Positions 34,378 through 59,079 of a stretch of DNA of 64,000 nucleotides are shown here, one piece after another. The stretch is from Ciona savignyi (lineage: Eukaryota > Chordata > Ascidiacea > Phlebobranchia > Cionidae): NCBI GenBank assembly GCA_000149265.1, contig CH003444.1:120095-184094 (forward strand), given 5' to 3'. The notes below the pieces were generated by a model that saw nothing but the letters and a program-made list of their open reading frames with translations, ran no database searches and was not told the origin of the DNA. The position numbers and the translations under genes were made by a program. The first letter of the stretch is position 1, and each line of letters opens with the position of its first letter.

Positions 34378-36388
34378 ATGGGCAGCTGTTGCTGTAAGTG
34401 GACGCGGATATTGGTGAAAGATAATTCAACTCAAACCGACCAAATGCCGCTGTTAAACGAACAAAAATCGCCTTCCTATCCAGATAATGTAAGTCTGCAG
34501 TGGATTGTACGGGTCATAACACACCTGCTATCCCCTCTCGAATTGCAGGAGCTCACACTCATGTTTGGATATTTGTTTTATTTATATTCTCAGTAGAATC
34601 TCATTTATAACTTGTCGCAGTGCAACTCATAAGCCTTGATCGAATCCTTTCAAAATCTACTTTTTTTATAAAAAAGGCAGGCATGTGTATGACCAGCGTA
34701 CAATTTCGATTCGGAGTTACTACACTTGTGGTTTGTCAAAGACTAATCTTGTAAAAGACCTCTATACCTCTTGTTAGGATCAATGGGAAGTGGGCAGAAC
34801 TGAAATGAGGGAAAGGGAAAGGAGGGAAACTGCTTACTCAAACTAATTTTAGCCACAACCCTGTAACGAAATGTAACACCCTAATCTTTATTTTGGTGTG
34901 CAGTTTCCTTCCTTCCCATTTTTCCTCTTTTAGTTTTCCCAAAGTGAAGTACCTTGTACAGACACAGGGGGCTATGTTAATGCATTATAAGCAATGTGGC
35001 GATTGAGTTCATTACCCAGCAACAGCCACCACTGTTAATTAATATCCCACACAACTGGTCACAGGTCGCGAAAGGTCGAAGCTCATTAGAGACAGCGTTA
35101 CATCTGGTGCAAAAAGCGGTGGAAGAAGATCGTGCCAGACATTATGAAGAGGCGCTCTCGCTTTACCAGCATGCCCTCGTGTATTTCCTTGAAAGCCTCA
35201 ACTGTGAGTGATTCGGACAGGAGTAGGACATAATCATTATATGTCCAGGTGTATAAGACTGCTTCGCAGTATGTTTAATCTTTGTGATTACCTAACGAAT
35301 TTGTGGGCGGGTGCCGATATGAATTACAACCCCCAATAGTGAACGCGCAAATATGGGACGAAAATTTATATTTGTAAGTTTCCTGATTAGTGCAACAATC
35401 TAGATATTTTAATTTTGCAACCAATGCATGATCCGATCGAATTTAATTGCAGATGAGGCAGAGAGCGAGAACATCAAGGAGAAGATTTTATCCAAATGCA
35501 AACAATACCTCGATCGAGCGGAGAAGCTGGCCGAGTACTTGAACTCGTAAGTTGCATCACTTTACTCTGTGGATGGTGGATTAAGTTATTGGTGGGAATT
35601 CCACGATTGGCAGTGTCGATTTTTTTTACTGGGCGAGGTTACAAAACTCTTCAGTGACTGACTGAGTGGGACAAAAGGTTTCCACGCATCCAACACATGC
35701 AATAGCTCCGTAAAATAATTTCAGGGACGATCCTTGTCTTTTCCCACGCCCGAAATTAAACACGACTATCCTATATCATCACCAAAATTCATTGCTTCGG
35801 CAATTCAAAGGTTGATATTTACCCAATAAATGTTTACCCTCGTGTATTTAGGGTACATATGTGTTTTATACAGACCGTAGGTATAAATGGTATTCCAATG
35901 TGTATTTAAAGGATTAAACAAGTATTCTCTTTACTTGTATTAAACACAAAAGAAGGGTGTATTAATGTTTATTTCCGTGAATGGGAAAAAGCGCATGGGA
36001 GTTATCACAAGGGTAATCGTCAGTGCCTTAACCGGGACACAGCCGACTAGCTAGCGATCAGTTCGAACTTGCTTCCATTAGAATGGACAGCTTACTCACT
36101 TATCTACCAGGCTATTACATATGCGCTTTACTTCGGGTACTAGGGTAATAGCCAAGTATTTATGCTTTCACTATTGAAATCAACTAATTTTGTAGACACG
36201 GTGGAAACAAGAGCAAACGAAGTTCAATGGCTAGTACCTCAAAATGTGCGGATAGCAGCGAAGAGGATACAAGCAACAGGATGATGCGGATCTACCACAG
36301 TATTATGAGAAAGAATAAAGAAGGATCGACATCGAGTAACAATAACAACAATATTAAATCGCTAAGAAGAGCATATTCGACCAGATAG
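34378..36388 (+). CDS. MIT-domain-only protein with acylation-type N-terminus, four exons
   Basis: Exons are 34378-34488, 35065-35203, 35453-35546 and 36196-36388, with consistent phases, giving 178 residues. Exon 1 starts MGSCCCKWTRIL: Gly2 with Ser3 and three cysteines resembles an N-myristoylation plus palmitoylation signal. Residues about 44-113 form a three-helix MIT domain (ETALHLVQKAVEEDRARHYE through CKQYLDRAEKLAEYL), closest by eye to the VPS4 MIT domain. MIT domains bind ESCRT-III tails. The last exon is basic and Ser/Asn-rich (SSNNNNNIKSLRRAYSTR) and ends in a stop. No AAA ATPase, Walker motif, kinase or protease follows in the next 2.5 kb. I infer a membrane-tethered ESCRT adaptor. 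Other MIT families remain possible. Confidence 0.75.
35957..36110 (-). repeat. diverged SINE in intron 3 of the MIT gene
   Basis: Reverse-strand SINE landmarks are visible (TTTATTTCCGTGAATGGGAA, GGTAATCGTCAG, GACACAGCCGACTAGCTAG) with an internal deletion of the middle part. Confidence 0.55.
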
Positions 36389-38436
36389 AATTCAGCATTT
36401 CACCATGAACGATGTTGATACATTTTGACAGTTTTACCGATTTGCTACCGGTTCGATCGTGATATGAAGTGTTTGCATTGCGAATCAAGCCATATGCGGC
36501 AATGTGTACTATGTATGACATTGATAATAGTGTTTATATTGCCCAAGAAGCAATACCTTGGACTTGGAAGGTCGCATGTAACAGTGCTTTGCTCAAAGGC
36601 ATTTTTAGTCGTCCGGGAATAAGCAGAAATCGATGAATTCGGATGAAAATTGGTGGATTCTATTTCTCATTGCCGCAATCTATAAATCGCTTCAGGACTC
36701 CTTTGGACATGTTTGCAATGTGATTTTAATTTACCTAACACGACCCAGTGCCACAACTGACGTTTTGTTGATTCTTATGCAGACCCGGCAGAGTAACATT
36801 GTTTTCCTCAACCCGTAAAAAATATAAATTAAAAGGAGAAAGTCGTGATTTTAATATCTTTTTTTATAATCCAAGAAATTGTATCAGATCTGCATTTTTA
36901 CATGAAATCGTACGTTCCCTTGTACAAATTACTAAGAATTTGTCACTTCGGAGCCAAACCATAATAGCTAACACCTCCAAAAGATATAACTCAATTAGCT
37001 TTGTTTTTCCTCGTAAATAAGACTGATGATCGCTAGTTTCAGTGGAAATAAATTCGTGAGATTTTCCAGCAAATGGTTAGAGATAGGTATGGGATCCACG
37101 CATATTTTTGTTCCTATTCAAATTCTCTATTCAATATTGGATTTAAATTTCCAGCTCTTTTGTGTGTAACTTTAAAAATAACAGCGACTTTTTCTTATGA
37201 TAATTATTTTAATTAAAATCGTGTTTTTCTGATTCACGTACACATTATTAACTTTCTTAAAAATTTAAAGTAAATATTCCTTTTCAACCCGAACATTTTT
37301 CATTGATACGTCGCCAAAAATGCTTAAAATAGGGCTCCTTTTTATTTTTTTCCGACAGCGTTAATTTCCCTTATTTTTTTTACTAAAATTAGCTCTTTCA
37401 CTCCCGGCCAAATGCATTAATTCAAACATGCTGTCCCGCAGTGTTTTTTACAATTTTTAGTCATTTTCAAATTAGCACAGTTTTTCTAAAGTTTATGCTA
37501 TGATTTAATATTTAGTATGGTTGGAAAGATAATTTATCCCTCTTTTAAACAAGCTGCACATCTAAAATCTACCTCTAATAAAGAATATATTATGTAAACT
37601 TTAATGAACACCACTTTTTATGCAAAGAAAATTCTGCTCGACTTTGAAAAATTTGAGGTGCACTGACAAACGAAATACTCACTTATTATTGAAATGCCCA
37701 AATGATATGAAAATTGGAATGTAGATTGTCTAATAGTTTTTGTACTCAGGAAAATTCGAACTGTATTTCTATCTTCAGTAGTTTTTTTACTATTTGTAAT
37801 TGAAATTTCCCTTTTTTCTGACTATATTATGAAAACTTGAACCAAAACGCATTAAAGTTTTTAGTTTTGTAGAACTAAAATAGTAAAAAGTATAAAAAAG
37901 AACAGTGAAGGAAGTGTAAAAAGGGCATACAAAACCAAACAAACGCAAATACTATATCCAATATTCTTCAAAGCAGGGCACACCGAACTAGCTAGTCTCG
38001 CCGCCTTTTTCTTTATCGTGCGCTCAGCAGGCCCAGCTGGATTCATGCTTTGGTGAACACGAAGCATAACCGCCTGCTGCGAAAACGTCACCAACGCTCT
38101 CCTTTTTATCTCAACGGCACGAAATTCACAGAGAATGTAAAGAAAGACTTGCTTGACAAAAAGAGCTTCTCTGCAAGTTAACACGACTCCTATTGGCTGA
38201 GTTAGTCACGTGTAAATTCGTGTAAAATCGATAGAAATAAGAGGCGAAGCCTTGAAAAAGAAAGGCTATCACTCCTCGCATTTTAAATATGTCTCCACGA
38301 TAATCACAGAGAATAAAATATAGGGTTTCCTTGATCGAATGAGCCATAGCTGAGGTCTCTACCATTACGCATTGCGGAGAAATTGTTTTTTAGATTTGTA
38401 TCCATTTATGGACAGACGGGATACCATGTTTTCCCA

Positions 38437-38462
38437 CCAACTCGCCATATATGGCGAGTTGG
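38437..38462. repeat. perfect 26-bp palindrome
   Basis: The sequence CCAACTCGCCATA followed by its exact reverse complement forms a perfect palindrome centred at 38449/38450. It is followed by GGAGGGAAAGAGTTAA, reminiscent of a piggyBac-type end, but no partner end was found. Confidence 0.85.
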
Positions 38463-38839
38463 GAGGGAAAGAGTTAAAGGTCGTTTCGAAATATTAAAAT
38501 TAAAATGTAATTCTGAAGGGAACCCATAATGAAGTTCGACTAATGACAGTTGACTCTGTAAGTTTTAAGCACATTTACCGGGGCCCGGTAAATGTAACCT
38601 TAAATATTAAATAAATTTTAAATAGTAAATTTTAAAATAGTAACTTAAATATTAAAATAGTAACCTTAAATATTCTATGACATTATTAATACTGTTTATA
38701 TTGCCACAAAAGCATTACAATTTTCGCCGTTGCGTTGATTTTATCAACTTTTGATGGCATACTTTAAAATGGTGGCATATAATAGGGTTTTTCTCCAAGA
38801 CATTTTTTTTCACCTACCCAGGAATAATATGAATAAAAA

Positions 38840-39560
38840 GGCTGTCACTCAAAATCGTGATACAGTCTTATTTTTTTTTGCACAGTTTAAAATTAAAGCT
38901 CGGATCTGCAACCTAAACTGAAAATCATTCAAATTTTTACTTAAAAACTTGGAGCTGATACCCCACCGTACATCTGAAACTTTTCCTCAACAAAACAGCT
39001 AGCAGATGCACAATCAACACCTTTATTTCAAAAAGCACTGCTCCACTATTAAAAAACGTTACAGCTAAAGGAGAACACCGACGCGCAGTCCAGCACCTGC
39101 TATAGATGGCGTATAACCAATTAAGACCTCTATGAACGGCAGGATGTGACGAGTGGTACCCTCCATGAGTCATTGTTTTTAAACTAGTGTTTTGCTGAGT
39201 AACAATGGTGGTGATTCCCCAATGTTTGTTTGGTTGAAAGCAGCATGTGCTAGGCTGCGCGCCGGTGTTCTCGTTTAGCTGTAAAGTTTTGTAATCGTGG
39301 AGCAGTGCTTTGTAAAATAAAGGTGTTGAATGTGCATCTGCTAGCTGTTTTGTTGGAAAAAAGTTGCCGATGTACGAAGGGGTATGGGCTCAAAATTTTT
39401 AAACAAAATTTTGTAGGGTTTTGAGTTTAGGTTGCAGATCCAAGCTTCAATTTTAAATTGTGAAAAAATCTAAGACTTCCTATGACAGGATTTTGAGTGA
39501 CAGTCGTTTTTGTGAGGTCAGTTTGCATTGGAGAGATAGGGAAAATAATTAGTTGAACGC
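38840..39560. mobile_element. foldback/palindromic repeat of about 700 bp
   Basis: The left arm (about 38840-39170) and right arm (about 39200-39510) are inverted copies. AAGGCTGTCACTCAAAATC pairs with GATTTTGAGTGACAG, and AACAAAACAGCTAGCAGATG pairs with CATCTGCTAGCTGTTTTGTT. Homology to 9270-9340 extends the right end to about 39560. No protein is encoded. Truncated relatives lie at 9270-9770, 39595-39705 and 41040-41220. Confidence 0.65.
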
Positions 39561-39838
39561 CTCCTATACTTCCAAATGAACTAACATAGGGGAAACACCA
39601 CCATTGTTACTTAGCAAAACACTCATTTAAATACCATGACTAAGGGAACAGTAGTCACATCCTGGCGCTCATAGAGGTCCATTAATTGGTTGTACGCCAA
39701 CTAAAACCGAAAACGTAAAGCTTTTGGCAATTTTAGCTTCATTGTGTTGGTCTCGGAATTTGCTGAACTAATTTCTCACGCATACCGCCTAACTAACTTT
39801 CCACTGTGCGTAAATCACAACACAATAAAATGTAAGTT

Positions 39839-52756
<12,918 letters not shown>

Positions 52757-53647
52757 TATTGCAACCTCTGTTCACCTTTAGTTTATTTCCAGTAAATCAG
52801 TTAAATATGTACCAAAACATCTTCTCTTTAATAATTTCGGACAACAACAACAATTTAACACATGTTGCATGTGATATATACTTTTTTACAATCACCAAAA
52901 CAGATTTTGAGAGAAAAATATTCCTGGGATTATATTAAAAATGATAAAATAAAATTTCAAAAAAATGTGGTACATGTATAAATTTTTCTTTATTTATAAA
53001 AAAAATTAACGTTGTTTAGAAAAAAATGTTCATTTTGTTTGGATATTTCTTTTAGGAAACCTTCTCTACTATTAATAGAACACCAATCACAGTATTACAT
53101 TTGCACGAAATCAATGATGCATAACATTGGAAAAGCACCTCCGAAAGTCCGAAACATTGTTTACAGAATTTTCACTCGCGCCGGAATATATTGTTCTATT
53201 ATTTTATATGTTTCTTAATATACTGGCCGGTTGGAATATTATTTTAAACTGTGTTAACACCATTAAGTAAAGAACATGTACAACACGGTACGAAGATATA
53301 TTACCTTTAGCAACTTCGGTAACATTGTCCAGCGATATGTAGGCAGTAGGTAACGAATCGAAACCACCCACTAGCTTGTCTGATTTGTACTTGGACAAGG
53401 TTCTAATCCCAAGAACTAAGTTTGTTGCCACTATTTGTTTCTTTATTTTATTTTTTATGCCAGTTTTTTTACTATATATATCATTTGTAGTGTTTCAGCT
53501 CAAATTTTTCCATTGACCATGTGGTTCGCCCTCCACACAAAGCAACTAACCATTTTTAAAACTAGGTTTTTGACAAAAATTTTAGAAAATAATCAAAATA
53601 ATCAATGAAGCCTAAAAAGGGGAATTTGAAGAGCCTCAAAATCGATA

Positions 53648-53823
53648 CCTCTAAATACTACAGGACCGCTTGAATCGCTTACTATACTTCGTAATTACAA
53701 AAGCCATGATATTACTATTAGGGTTAAAGTTAGTTCTGGGGTTGAGATTAGTGTTTAAGACAGGGTTAGAATTACTTTCCATAGCAATCTAAGTGATCCA
53801 AGCGGTCCTGTAGTATTTAGAGG
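53648..53823. mobile_element. 176-bp MITE with 25-bp inverted ends
   Basis: Ends CCTCTAAATACTACAGGACC (53648 on) and its inverse (to 53823) are nearly perfect over 25 bases. One isolated end of the same family lies at 12625-12650. The target duplication is unclear. Confidence 0.65.
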
Positions 53824-54607
53824 CACTCCCTCAAAATATGCTAATGAATTTAAAATAGGGGCATGGAAATAAAAATAAAACTATACACATTATTACCCAT
53901 ATCAACCTTTCATGCTCGCATATTATTACAACAGGAAAAAATACTTAATAAAGTGTAATAATGTAATCATCAAACATATGTCACATGCCTAATTGTTTTA
54001 AAGAACAAGTTGTAACTGGCCCAAATTTGTATATTTTGTTGGTATTCTGTAATTTTATAACTTACACTCCATACAATCATACCTATAAAAATAAAATGTA
54101 GAAAAAAGTTAAATTAATCAAGAATCTGTCGTACCTTTGAAGTGTGGCACTCGGAAAGATTGGTAATAGTGGCGGTGGGTGAGATGACCTACCAAAATGA
54201 CAGCTTCCGACTTAGACTCTCAGTCGGTTAGGTTACAGCATTAGGTGTGTATAGTCTGAGGATGTTAGTTCGAATCCCACTTGTTTCATAACTTTTCTAC
54301 CACTATAATGTTATTACTACCTTCATTACACAAGTCGGCTCAATCAGGTGTACGAAATTGCTATAGACTAATATTTTGTATACAATGAAAAAAGTCAATG
54401 ATCCTTGATTGCTGCGCTGCAGTGCCGCACTTCGTTTCTGATTTAAGGTGTAAAAATACCCCTTGGTCTATTAATTATTAATTAACATTAGTTTTATTTG
54501 CATTGTATAGCACTGTCAATTTACTCTGATATTCTTTGCTATTAACTTGTCAAAAGATTTGCAACTGCACTTTACTATGTGGATCGAAACTTTAGTACTG
54601 AACAACT

Positions 54608-54905
54608 GGCCCGGTGGTCTAGCGGTTAAGTGCGTCACCTTTCAATCGAAAGGTTGCAGGTGCGAAACTGGTCGCTAGCTAGTCAGTTGTGTCCTTGGGC
54701 AAGGCACTTTACGGACATTGCCTGAACCCAGCGGATTAATGGGTTCTACCAAATTGAAGGAACGTGTCTATCATATACAACACACTGCAATAGCTACGGT
54801 AACCCGACGATGGGCGCGAGGTGATCTGACGATTGCCCGTGTGATAACCCCCTAGGTTTTCCCATTCACGGGGATAAACATGAATATCCTATCCTATCCT
54901 AACTG
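54608..54905 (+). repeat. full-length SINE, best copy in the window
   Basis: The head GGTGGTCTAGCGGTTAAGTG resembles a tRNA A-box, and GGTTGCAGGTGCGAAACT resembles a B-box. The body runs through GGCAAGGCACTTTACGGACA, CGACGATGGGCGCGAGGTGA and CATTCACGGGGATAAACATG. The tail is TATCC-type direct repeats (ATATCCTATCCTATCCT). It resembles tRNA-derived SINEs described from Ciona (possibly Cics-1, named from memory). Confidence 0.85.
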
Positions 54906-55470
54906 ATTAAATTGCCCTGTTTATTTTTTTCTTGAAATTTATGTAATAACTAATATGTTTTTTTTTTATGAAAAATTCTCCCTATATCGATAAATGGCCA
55001 TTAACATAAAAAGAAAAAGAACAAAAAGCATTGTAAATATTTCAGTTTTATGGCGTATTATAAACTTGTTTTTAAATTTTATAAAAACGCTAATGACTTA
55101 ACACATGTGTAATTTAAGATTTGTTGGTAAAATAATTTAACTCTGCCAATGACTGTACGATTAAGTACATTAGTAAAATATCCTAAAATGCATTGCAAAA
55201 GCAGTGTTCCAGAGTGACAAAATTGCTGTTAAATACCAGTGCAAATCTTCTGGTACTTATGTTGATTTGGTCGTGTCACTTAACCTAAATTGCCTGAATA
55301 TGTTGTTTTTAAATTTTATACTTATTACAGAATGGAAGAGTTTACTTACTTCTTGTTGTAATGATAGCTAACAATGAATCTTCATGAATTAAGTAACTCT
55401 GTATGGTGCATGACCCTTTATATTTCAACGCCAGACCTTTCCACTAAACTACAATAACAGAACATTCAAG

Positions 55471-58400
55471 ATGCAATTTACCTTTGATACTTATGCGGAA
55501 ATGGCAATGTATTTTGACTATTTTAATGCCGAACATAATTTGGCTTGGAGGAAAACAAAGACCGGATTAAAAAAGAGAAATTTAGAGAGGCAAGAACTTC
55601 TTGATGTGCTTAAGATTAAAACCTCAATAAGCTGGTCAAGTAAAAGAGACACTTCCATTAAATATGATTCTGTACCATACATTTGGCTTGGTATAGATAC
55701 CTATATCTGCCAATATGGCCCTGATGTGGATCTTAAAATAAAAGAGAAATACCGCTTGAAAACAGAGAGGAAAGTTATGGTAAGTAATACTTGTTCTCAT
55801 TTATGTGTCTTTAAAGTAATGCGTATTACACAGGAGTTCTTTTTTTTAAATCTATTCACAAAGATTTCTTACCATATAATAAACCTGAGGTATAAAATTT
55901 CGTCCAGCAGATTTTCTGAGTTTTAACCTCAGTCGCGAAGTAGCCTATATAATATATATATATAATTATTAAGTTTATAAGTTTCATATTTTGCAGTAAT
56001 ATATATATTTTTAAATATACCCTTATTTGACCCTTTAGTAATTAGGCATTTTTAAAATTGTATATAGGATGATCAGCCGTACAAAAGGAGAAAAAGAAGG
56101 ATTTCCAAAAAACTTGGATGCAGGGCAGTGGCAAAGATGATTCATATTATCAAGCTTCCGAAATACAGGGTAAAGTATAAGTGACTAACAGTGTTAAATG
56201 CTGGTACTTTTTTAATGACATATTACAATATTTCAGTTCTAGATAATCCAAACCATCAGAATAAGTCAATAATTTTAAATTTTAAAATTAAAAATGATCC
56301 AAGGTTAGAAGCAAACAAGGAACCCTTGGGTTATAAGACTACTGTACTTAACCTTTATGCTATGCAGCCAGAAATGACAATAATTATCCTGATCAAAATT
56401 AGTAAAAGGATTAATCACTACCATACACATTATGTAAAACAACCTATTGGCCTCATGCATGTGTTTTTCCGATTATACATTGCCAAGCCTTATTTGTCAA
56501 TACTCGATCTTTTTCGAAATACATAATGTCTTCTGTCATGTCATACCAAAGTCTTAACCTTTTAGGTCGAAACGAATTCCACACTCTATTCTCGCAATCA
56601 AGCTGCTGCAAAATTCCACACAGACTTAAAGAATGGAGATGTGGAGATTGAAATGAACCAAATGTTTATTTTGTATTTTTCTGATATTAATCAACATAGC
56701 GGCCATCCGATTTTAGTATGTTTCATATAAATGTACTTTGTGTTTTATTTTAAATTTTTAACACATTTGGAAGATACTGGTGTGTGCTCGTAGGATATAT
56801 TTATGGTGATGCATTGTATTTTGACTGCTGACTGAACTGCAGAGTTGGTTTGTGAACAGTTAAGCTTGTTAGATCCAAAAAGTATTATCATATATATGTC
56901 GAACACACTGTAAAACTCTGGCAACCTGACTGTGTTCTGTCAAAAAAAGTAACGATTACTGTGGAATACCTCGGGTCCATTGGCACCTGCTGGAACTATT
57001 ACAGTGTGTTGTATATGATTAAGTCATTCCTTAAGTGTAGTAGAATCAACGGCTGCGTTTTAACAGGCGAAATCCGCTAAGTGCCTTGACCAAGGACAAC
57101 GACTATCCACCAACTAACTTCTGCAGACCACCAAACAATCTTACTGATTGAGCTAGCCAGCTTGACTCAACAAATTTTTTGTGCAAACACTTTTTTTAAC
57201 CAAATTTATTTTCTCAATTAGGTCATGTATACATTATGCTTAGATTTTTATTTTTGTAATTGTTAACAAACGTTTAAGGTTGTATCCTTGGCCAAGTCAC
57301 TTAACAGATGTTGCCTCGATTATGTGGATTCATAAATTGATCAAAAACTAAGGGCATGTTAATCATACAGCAGACTAGACAGCCCGACTGTTAACCCAAG
57401 GTAATCTAATAATAAGCTGGAGTATAACTCTGTTGTAATCCCAAGCACTAGAATAAATTGAGTATCACACTTACTTTTTATTGCTATGTATTATTATTGT
57501 TAGGTTTATCCTTATCTAAATCAGTTTGTTTCTAGAAATATTCTAGAATCTTTCATTTCATTGTATAAACTTATATTATTTCACTATGAGCATTTAATTT
57601 CGAAATGTATTTGAATCTTGATTCTGGAATCACCAACCCTAACTTGTACACTGCTTAGGGTGTGGAAAACCAGAGTCGGTCAGATGAAATGGTAAAGAAA
57701 GAAAAGTTTATCATGAATAATGCAATTCAAAGAATTCCTGCTGTTGATCGCCGGTTGAAGGTAGTTTTAAATGGAAGTGGATATCCCAAAAAAGAAAGAA
57801 AACAAAATCGGCGCCACCCAAGAACGATTATAAATGTTTTATGTGAGGTAGACTCAACACAAAGAGATTCAGATTCTTTACAAAATTGGATATCAGAGTG
57901 TGAAAACACTGAAAATTTAATACGCTCAACGGTAAGTGTAAATATCAATAATATTATTATCTAAATCAACTATTTAATTTTTCTGGTTTAAGATTTAAAG
58001 AACAGTAAATGCAAATATAAATTATAATTTACTTTTTATAATAAAAATTGAATTCAAACACTCGCTAGGCGTCTTTAGCCGGTTTAAGTTTTTATGTTCA
58101 TAACCGATTTAAAAAAAATAACTAAAAATATGAAATGATAAAAAATTCAGACACTTTTTGTAAAAAATGTTATAGGAGTTATCGGAAATAGAACAAACTG
58201 AAGAAGAAATGAAAGCAAACAGCGGCGAAACACAACTAATTCTAAGAAGGCATGCTATTGACATGTTTAAAGAAAGAACTGTCCAGCTCTGTATTGAGAT
58301 GATTACCACACTGTATGATGTAAACGATGTAAACACTCTTCAACAATGTAATGTTCAATTTGAAGCAATGTTGCACACATTACGCGGCTCTCAAAGTCAC

Positions 58401-59079
58401 CGTGAACTAAATCTTCGGGCAATTCAACAAAAAGCCACCTTGTCAGGAAATATTATTTTTTCTGAAAGTATGTATGCTCTTTACACTTGGTTTAGGCGAA
58501 TTTTGTATATTTTAAAACTGCTTTATTTAGGTTTAAATGAAACTCAGTTTTATCATCTGTGATGGTGAATAACTTAATTAAATCAACATTTTTGGGCTGG
58601 TAATTTAAAAAAAAGTTGGACTTTTGTGTTTGAGGGAAACTTGATTGACCCGTTTATGGACATATCCGGCCAACAAGTAAAACCAAAACCAGCTGTTACC
58701 TACATGGCTGTGTCCTTGAAAAGCGCACTTGCCAGACAGTGCCTGAACCCAGTGGATTAATGGGTTCAACTAAAATTAAAGTAACATCTCAATCATATAA
58801 ATGACACTGCACTGGACTGTAATACCTCTTGTAACCCAATGGAGGAAGAGATGATCTAATGACTATTAATGGGATAATATGTGGCACAACAAACAGCTCC
58901 TTCATAACAACAGTTGTAATCTTATTAACTTATCCACAGCCTGGTTTAATAAGGATATTGATTTGTATATACTTATAATGTTTTGATTGTTTGTTTTAAT
59001 TTATTCGGCAACAGGTTGGGATGAAAATTGCCTTGTTCAATTACACAATCTTGCTGAAAATTGCCAAGTTATGAATTAA
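55471..59079 (+). CDS. CaRF-like (ALS2CR8-type) protein, six exons
   Basis: Exons are 55471-55779, 56068-56169, 56566-56715, 57659-57931, 58176-58467 and 59015-59079, all in phase with GT-AG borders, giving 396 residues. The first two exons read FDTYAEMAMYFDYFNAEHN, then VPYIWLGIDTYICQYGPDVD, then YKRRKRRISKKLGCRAVAKM and IIKLPKYR. This order (aromatic start, CQYGPD, basic patch, KLGC.A, LP.Y) and HSGHPIL in exon 3 fit the domain of the calcium-responsive transcription factor CaRF. The rest is charged and helical, with no motif I know. ATG 55471 is the first in frame after a stop-containing stretch, but the AAG just before it could also be a splice acceptor, so an upstream exon is possible. 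It may be domesticated from a mobile element. The family call is from memory. Confidence 0.6.
56985..57160 (-). repeat. diverged SINE in intron 3 of the CaRF-like gene
   Basis: Landmarks are GGAACTATTACAGTGTGTTG and AAGTGCCTTGACCAAGGACA. Another diverged, plus-strand remnant lies at about 57280-57420 in the same intron, and one at about 58700-58880 in intron 5. Confidence 0.5.

Larger units (their letters stand above)
36389..39838. other. intergenic region between the MIT gene and NVL (convergent)
   Basis: The two genes converge here, so both 3' UTRs lie in this region. AATAAA near 37047 is a possible poly(A) signal for the MIT gene. The minus-strand open frames at 37861-38365 have no family features. 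A palindromic repeat fills 38840-39560 and a diverged fragment of it lies at 39595-39705. Confidence 0.5.
52757..55470. promoter_or_regulatory. intergenic region between divergent NVL and CaRF-like genes
   Basis: This interval must hold both promoters. It also contains a small inverted-repeat element (53648-53823), a full SINE (54608-54905), and a tRNA-like stretch at about 54225-54300 with GTTCGAATCCCAC. A minus-strand frame at 53303-53431 reads like protein but has no partner exon. Specific promoter elements were not resolved. Confidence 0.4.

Noticed and set aside
34378..36388. Annotation as VPS4
   Set aside because: Only the MIT domain is present. A stop codon ends the last exon, and no Walker motifs follow in the next 2.5 kb.
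37861..38365. Two overlapping minus-strand open frames
   Set aside because: No known domain, no splice context, and composition typical of translated intergenic DNA.
54225..54300. Possible tRNA gene with GTTCGAATCCCAC
   Set aside because: A B-box-like stretch is present, but I could not fold a cloverleaf with a matching acceptor stem. It is more likely a SINE-type relic.
55771..55926. Extension of the first CaRF-like exon to the stop at 55926
   Set aside because: The ATG|GTAAGT donor at 55779 is strong, and exon 2 continues the domain in phase 0. The extension is intron sequence.
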